Origin: Cycas panzhihuaensis
Lineage: Eukaryota; Cycadophyta
Direction: 5' to 3'
Assembly (NCBI GenBank): GCA_023213395.1
Contig: CM041465.1
Span: 85,443,741-85,507,740, forward strand
DNA: 64,000 nucleotides
Position numbers and translations under genes: made by a program. Below, in pieces: positions 58,159 to 64,000 of this stretch; the first letter of the stretch is position 1; every line of letters starts with the position of its first letter. Under the pieces are notes generated by a model. That model had not been told where the DNA came from, made no database searches, and worked only from the letters and a program-made list of their open reading frames with translations.

Positions 58159-60687
58159 TGTTTCACCATCGGGAATGGACTCGAGACACATCGACCCAGG
58201 TATGTTTAGGTATACTTTCTCACTTCTCCCTGCTCGTGCTTGATTAAGATTATTTAGCATAGACTACTTGACATATGCCTGCCTATATGCATTGCTTCTC
58301 TGCTTGATCATATTGCATATGCTTACAGCACACTATTAGCCTATGACGACTCACAATGGGGGCATTCTTCAACAAATGCTATATCCCATATGGTACACGG
58401 CCACCCACATCGTCTCCACAACCTCTCAGGATGTTTCAGTTAGTCATGTTTGCCCATGTTACAACATTTTACTCAGGTTGCAGTCTTCTCCAAGCCCAGT
58501 TAATCCCTTGGTTGAGACTCGTTTTACTGTTCTAGCTACTTGCCCATCATCTGGATGTTTCCCCCTACTGTTTTAGGCTTAATTTACCCTTAGTAACAGC
58601 TCTAAAACCTTTATTTCTATTATTTTTATCATTTTTTTGTTGCGATGCATGCCGCTACAAACTCAATGATGCATGGTCTTTGCCGCAGTACCACCAGTTT
58701 GTCATGACGCACTGTTTGAATTTCAAAAAAGAAAACCACGTGACAGTTTCTGCTTTTTTCGTGGAACTATTGCATGGTGCCTGTCAATTCACGTTGCCCT
58801 GACATCCTCAATGTTCACCTACAGTGAACAGGGGATAAAGGGGGATTTTCCTCCTCATTTTGAGAGCTTTTGTCCATTTTTCTAATTTTTTACTAAAAAT
58901 TTACATAGAAAGATATACACTACATTCACAGAAACATGTCACAAAGGAGAAGACACTGCTGCAAGCTGGATTTTCAGGGACCATTGCTGCCCCCACAACT
59001 CCCAACAACAGGTTTCACATCTTCTAGCAAGTGACCAAGGTTTCAAGGAAGATTTCTACCAAAAGCTCCCCAAAAGGACCAACTACCAAGGCCCCAAGCT
59101 TACAAAGATATTTTTACACTTCACTCTTTGCAAAAACCTACCACTATTATTCACCATGCGTGGTTATCTCTGTTGTTTTCTAATAGCAAACTTATGTTTA
59201 ATTCTTCCCCAACAAGGTACTCTTTACTCTTACTTGCAATTTATGTTGTTCTTATTTTTTATGTTTTGGTGAATAAACTTCTATTTTGTGTACCTTCATG
59301 TTGTTGCACTTAATTAGCATCACTTTCTTATTTTATTGAGACATTATTATTTCCCTCAATCATCCCATTCAACCCATTCTTAGTTGCCTGTTGCAAAGGG
59401 GCAACACAAAGAGGATTTGAGGGAGGTAGGCGGGGTTCTGTCCCTCTTACTGCCCTTCTCCCCAAGGGTTTTGTCCCTTATCCTCTTTCCCTTTGTCTTT
59501 AGTGCCTCCTTAGGAATCGAGTTAAGGGAATTTGGGGAATCCAGTTTTGGAGATAAAACCAGCGTTAGCAACCCATTGCCACGCTAGTTCTAGAAATTCC
59601 ATATGTCAGTGTTGGGCCCTGCTTAAGCCCCAAACTTTTCTATTGCTCCCTTCTTTCTTACTGTTCGTTGTCCCATGACCTTATTGTGAGCCCGCTTCCC
59701 CTTTTCGAGTTCCGTGGAGACTTTTGTGGGTAAGTTAGCCATTCCAAGGCTATACTCTTCTCTTTTTGGGTGTTGTTTATGGTGTATGTTGGCGGGATAT
59801 GCTATTACATATTGTTACTTCACATTATTTCATATTGATGCTTAGCGTAAATTTATGTAGTTCTATTCGAATCTAGCGTCTATACTCGGTCTATTTTATG
59901 GCCCCTCTTCCGAGAGGGAGGTACTCGCTTAACTTGCTTGCAGGATCTCGCATTGGTGGAGCTATGCGTAGAACGAAACCTATTGCAAGTTAGTTCTACA
60001 TTTAGTACATTTCTTATTATTTCACATTTTTTGCTTCTTTTCCGCTTTCTATTCTTTGCGTGTTTAAGGGGAGGTAAGTTAGCCCCTCTTCGATTGCTTA
60101 CGGGAACTATCACTGACCAGCATTGCATGTGCAAAGAGCAGAGCAGAAAAGAGTAGTAACTAAAGGGACGAGCAGCACTCCACTCGGACGCCGGATCTAG
60201 GTACTCTTCTTATTCTTACATATTTCTTTTATACCGTTGTCTTTTATGCATATACTTGTATAGTTAGGAACGTATAAAGAATTAAAAAGAGAAAAAGGAA
60301 TGTGTGTTTGCTTTATATTGTTTCATCCATCGGTTATCTTAGCATAGTTAGATTGTTTACATTATGTTAGAGCTACCTGCATTGTACCCTCTTTTTGCCT
60401 ATGCCTAGACATATTTTACTTGCCTTTCCGTTTCATTGCCTTCTCATTTCCTTGAGAAGATGCAATGCGCCAAGCACTTTCTCCTCTTCCCGTCCATCGG
60501 AGGGGTAGGAAGGCCTTGCTTTGCATGGCTACTTGGAAGTAACCAGGCACCTCTGCAGTTTTGAATCTATGCTCTGGTGCACGGATGCCCTGTGAGGAGA
60601 AGCCCTTACTGTTTAGTTTAATTCGACTTTGCACTTTTTGTTCCCTTTTGCTATACATAGGGACACCACCCCGCGGCAAGCATTCCG
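58159..60687 (+). repeat. 3' LTR of T-plus (2529 bases)
   Basis: Collinear with the 5' LTR. It begins TGTTTCACCATCGGG; its end reads GCATTCCG where the 5' copy has GCGTTTCA. It contains the same candidate intron (59730-59943) and 45-base segment (59944-59988). The C1-prime RNase H frame resumes just beyond. Confidence 0.92.
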
Positions 60688-61189
60688 TTATATGAACCCA
60701 ATTCAGAGTTTAAACTATATGCATACACAAACTCGACTTTATCAAAGATAAAGACATAAGGAGATCCATATCTGAGTACATAATGTTTCTTAGAATAACA
60801 CTAATATCATGGAGATCTTGACGATAGAAGATAGTTATTGATTCAATTAATGAAGTTGAATATATTATTACTTTTGAGACTAACAAGGAGGTGATATGGC
60901 TTAGGAAATTATTAGAAATATTAAATATCACCCAAATAAATCCTACTAGCCTTTGTGTGGATAATTAATCAGTAATCCACATGGAAAAAAATCATGTATT
61001 TCATGATCATACTAAATACATAAGTATAAAAATCCACAAGATTCGAGAACTAGTTCATAATGGCACAATTCAACTAGAGTACTATCCCACAGTATATCAA
61101 GTGGTTGATATCTTTACCAAACTGCTACAAAGGGTAAAGTTTAAATAGTTCCATAGATAGCTCAACCTTCAGGGCTCCATCTCTAACTG
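60688..61189 (+). pseudogene. pol: End of C1-prime pol: RNase H C-terminal part
   Basis: The frame continues that of 44460: YEPNSEFKLYAYTNSTLS, VIDSINEVEYIITFETNKEV (the copia LSS-x-EAEY region), IWLRKLLEILNI, HTKYISIKIH, and VVDIFTKLLQRVKFK, the usual copia end (ADIFTKPL). Stops occur near 60750, 60965 and 61146. Its presence on the far side of T-plus, together with the AAGAT duplication, proves the nesting. Confidence 0.88.
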
Positions 61190-61607
61190 ATTAGAGGAGA
61201 TGGTAATAGGATTATCATACTCTATTCTATTCATAAAAACCCCTTATGGGCATAAAAGAATAAGAGTAAGTCACTGCTCTATCCTATTTTTGAAAACCTC
61301 TTGTGGATACATAAGGATAAGGGTTATACCAGTCTTGGAAAATTAGAAGCTATAAAAACCTAAAAGGACATGGAGAATGACCAAATAGTATATGGAGACT
61401 CAGCAAACCAAGTTGCACATTTAATTTATTCGTTTATTATGCTACATCTAGAGCCACCTTAGCCATTTTGATTTAAGGGGCTATAGATCTTAGATAGTTC
61501 ATGGGTTTTTATTCCCCACGAAGGTTTTTCTACAAAAGTGTCAATGTAATAGTGAATCACAAATGAAGACCTCATAGAATAGATTTTATCATAATGACCT
61601 TTTACCA

Positions 61608-61620
61608 GTAAGAGGGGGAT
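61608..61620 (+). promoter_or_regulatory. Polypurine tract of C1-prime
   Basis: TAAGAGGGGGAT precedes the TGATGG start of the 3' LTR. Confidence 0.85.
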
Positions 61621-61927
61621 TGATGGATGTTAATGTATCAAGGTCATTAGATTAATTATATGAATGTGACTTTAGGTTAGCTAAGTCACATAGTTAAATA
61701 TATTTTCATTTACATTTAAGTGTAATTTCAGGATCATGTCATTAGGTAAGAAACTCTTTTGGAAACCCTAATACATATCCTCTATTATATAAGGTTGAAT
61801 GTAAAAGGGAAAGTCATAATTCTAACCTCTCTTTTTTGGCTCTCAATTTGGTTCTCTTTATTTTGTTCTTATTATGTACCATTACTTTAGTATAGTGGAG
61901 TATGGCAACTAGTTCCTTCACCTAACA
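61621..61927 (+). repeat. 3' LTR of C1-prime (307 bases)
   Basis: It begins TGATGGATGTTAATG and ends CTTCACCTAACA, followed by the AAGAT target duplication at 61928-61932. Confidence 0.93.
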
Positions 61928-61932
61928 AAGAT

Positions 61933-63283
61933 TGCATTAAGGTATGATTAAGTAAGCTAAGTAATCCTATACTATAGAGATCATAAGAGATCATATAAGT
62001 ATATATAGTGAGAGTGAAGGAATACCAAACTAATGCATGCCTAATTTTTACTCATGGTAGAACATATATGAATATGGCTTACCATAGTTTAAGCTATTTA
62101 GAAGTTAAAACTTCATAGATGTAGTTTATCCTCTTTGTAGAGTAGATCATAATTTATATAAATTATAAAGTAAGTTATAGTTTATACTTATTATGATAAG
62201 AAATGAAGGACTTACTCTATATATAGGTACCTAAGAGTGTGGGATAACTTGCATAAGAAGTTCTAAATATTAACCAAGAAAAAATTGGTGTTATTATAGA
62301 AGAAGTTGGTAAGCATGAGTAGATTATATCATACTCATACTAGACCAACTAGGTTAAACCCCTTACATAAGAGGGTTCAAATATTGATTGAATGTAAGTA
62401 TTGGACTAGGACTAACTTTATATCGTTATTAACGTATTTGAGTTTTAGGTGCCCCCAGGGCATGTTGTATTATAGGAATATCTAATGTAGCTAGTGCCAT
62501 TTATTTTACTTGATCTTTTGGAAGATTAAATATTAATAACAACATTTTAGAAAATAAATCAACATCAATTGATATTGATATTAAGATCTTCAAAAGTATC
62601 TCAGTATTGACTGGTATATTTTGAATTTATGAGATTTATATTTTAGCCTTTATATAAATTACTTGAGCTTGTTGACACAATAAGACTAACTATGAGATGG
62701 ATATATATATGAGTGAAGAAGTGTTAACAACTTGTATAGATGAGATAGAAGGTAACTTAGAAGTAAAATCCTAAGGATATTTAGGATCTATCATATAAAT
62801 AGATTATGAGGGTGACTCAACTTTAACTTTTAACAAAGGTGAAGGAGGTAGGAAATATAAACTAACTTTAATTTTTAATAAAGATAAAGTAGAAGGAGAA
62901 AGTGAGTGTTTGTCCTTACATATTGTATAATAGCTTGGTTAGTAAAAGAACCAAAGATATCACTAAAAAAGGTTTCAACATGGGTTTTAGGTGAGGTTCA
63001 TACCATAAAAGAGAAACTCAGTTATATCAAGTAAATATTAATAGAGAGATTTTTGAAGTCACAATGCAAAAGCAAGGAAAACAAAAGAATGACCATTCTA
63101 GAGAAAGATTGAAGAATCAACCTCTAAATATGATTACCACAATAATAATAACACAAGGACTCCTAGTTATGGACTCTAAATGTCTTACTAAGAATATAAA
63201 GTAATCTTCATAGTAGAATGAGATGTTTAGAGAGTGGGAAAAAACTAAAGAAATAACAAAAGAGGGGTTGACTCCCTAGTATA
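61933..63283. other. AT-rich right flank of C1-prime, no gene seen
   Basis: Frames are closed. Near 63268-63288 TGACTCCCTAGTATAGTTACTA resembles the complement of the E0 PBS (TGTCCCTAGTATGGTCACTA), directly before repeat R. Confidence 0.5.
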
Positions 63284-64000
63284 GTTACTAAAATATTTAC
63301 TTGAGAATGAGGCATTATTCTTTTGATCTAAGGAAATACCTAGAGCTAAGATAAACCCTAAAAGAAGAGAATGAAACTCACTCCTATAATGAATAGGATT
63401 CCTATAAGTGATGAATAAAATTATATGTATATAGTTACTAGTTATATCAAAATATAACAAACTCAGTATATTTATAAAGAACAACAAAGTACCTTTCATA
63501 AGGATTTTTAGATTCATTTGTTACTTTAATTTATTTTATATATTTTTTAAAAAATTAATAAATATGTTTATTTATATTATCTCCTTTATTAAAATTAATT
63601 AAATAGAGCATGTAAAATAAATCAAGTAAGCTATAAAAGACTCTTATTTAGTTTGTTGCTTGAGAAATGCCTTTGCTTGATGATGAACATCATTGTTTCT
63701 TTCCTTGTCTATTCTTTTTTTTCCTACAAAATAATATTAAAGAAAACTATCAAATACTCATTATCCATTAAAAGAAACTTAAATACAAACCTATATGAGA
63801 GCACCCTAGAATAGGGATAAAGCATATAGATATTTTATTTATTTATTTGGATAACCACTTGACAAGTTCTCTAAAGCGATAAAGTAAAAAAAGAAAATAA
63901 GGCAAGTAAAAGGAAGAAACAAGTATAAGAGAGAAAGGTAGAATAATTACACAAATAAATATACATATGAGAGATAAAATATAAAATTAAATTATTATAA
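63284..64000. repeat. Dispersed repeat R, right copy (runs off the window)
   Basis: It matches 38183-38900 in the same orientation with many substitutions. It lacks the (AG)n run. Confidence 0.8.

Larger units (their letters stand above)
44461..60687 (+). mobile_element. T-plus: 16.2-kb Ty3/gypsy element of Tat/Ogre type with cargo region
   Basis: Two LTRs (44461-46998 and 58159-60687), Tat-type PBS, gag (47265), pol to 53838, antisense PMD-like gene (56392-54600), a sense archaeal-type RNase H (57337-57759), a polypurine tract and the 3' LTR. The large size, the non-Met PBS, the DNGS protease and the extra RNase H fit the Tat/Ogre branch. It is inserted in the RNase H codons of C1-prime. 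I see no TSD: on the right the copia frame resumes about 8 codons further on (YEPNSEFKLYAY), which suggests that about 24 bases were lost at that junction. Confidence 0.94.
40315..61927 (+). mobile_element. C1-prime: Ty1/copia element of the C1 family, with T-plus nested inside
   Basis: 5' LTR 40315-40603, PBS 40606-40617, leader, gag and pol remnants to 44460, then T-plus, then the rest of RNase H from 60688, polypurine tract and 3' LTR 61621-61927. The 5-base duplication AAGAT flanks it (40310-40314 and 61928-61932). It shows that the two separated halves are one insertion. Gag start, pol frame and leader match C1. An internal deletion removes most of gag, protease and nearly all integrase. 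Confidence 0.93.

Noticed and set aside
1-64000. Host protein genes, tRNA or rRNA genes
   Set aside because: I found no long non-element frame, no tRNA cloverleaf with A and B boxes and no rRNA-like sequence. The matches to tRNA are primer binding sites only. A small exon of a host gene in the AT-rich parts cannot be excluded by eye.

Overview
This window is a repeat-dense piece of a plant nuclear genome, most likely an angiosperm. I found no intact host gene. Almost everything recognisable is LTR-retrotransposon sequence of the two plant superfamilies, Ty1/copia and Ty3/gypsy. The evidence is tRNA-type primer binding sites, polypurine tracts, paired LTRs, target-site duplications and broken gag-pol reading frames. 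The elements sit in AT-rich sequence. The large gypsy (Tat/Ogre-like) elements are visibly more GC-rich than their surroundings. I name the elements T-minus, T-plus, E0, C1, C1-prime, C2, G3 and L4 for this report only.

Left complex (1-20000). The deepest layer is E0, a minus-strand Tat-like element with PBS at 18279-18299 and the start of gag at 17814-18037. A copia element, C1 (minus, 5' LTR 17516-17813), interrupts its gag. C1 carries two later insertions. C2 is a complete plus-strand copia element (11266-17443, TSD GGGGA) in the C1 leader. T-minus is a Tat-like gypsy element (5' LTR 5135-6297, gag and pol running off the left edge) that cuts C1 near the start of its reverse transcriptase.

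Middle (20000-40314). AT-rich sequence without recognisable genes surrounds G3, a plus-strand chromovirus (26682-36564; gag, protease, RT, RNase H, integrase and a C-terminal chromodomain). A non-coding minus-strand LTR element, L4 (26794-30655), sits inside the 5' LTR of G3. G3 is flanked by a 231-bp direct duplication instead of a short TSD.

Right complex (40315-61927). C1-prime is a plus-strand copy of the C1 copia family with a clean AAGAT duplication. T-plus, a 16.2-kb Tat-like element (44461-60687), is inserted in its RNase H region. T-plus has 2.5-kb LTRs, gag and pol (protease, RT, RNase H, integrase). Between the integrase and the 3' LTR it has an extra cargo region: a broken, apparently spliced antisense gene with a plant-mobile-domain-like (PMD) sequence, a poly-Asp tract and a coiled-coil tail (56392 down to 54600), then a sense ORF for a second, archaeal-type RNase H that keeps all four DEDD residues (57337-57759). 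A perfect 28-bp palindrome lies between the two. This cargo region is the most interesting part of the window.

All large coding regions carry nonsense codons or frameshifts, so these copies are dead as protein sources. In retrotransposition terms gag builds the particle, protease matures it, RT and RNase H copy the RNA, and integrase inserts the DNA. The role of the PMD-like gene and of the second RNase H is not established by the sequence.
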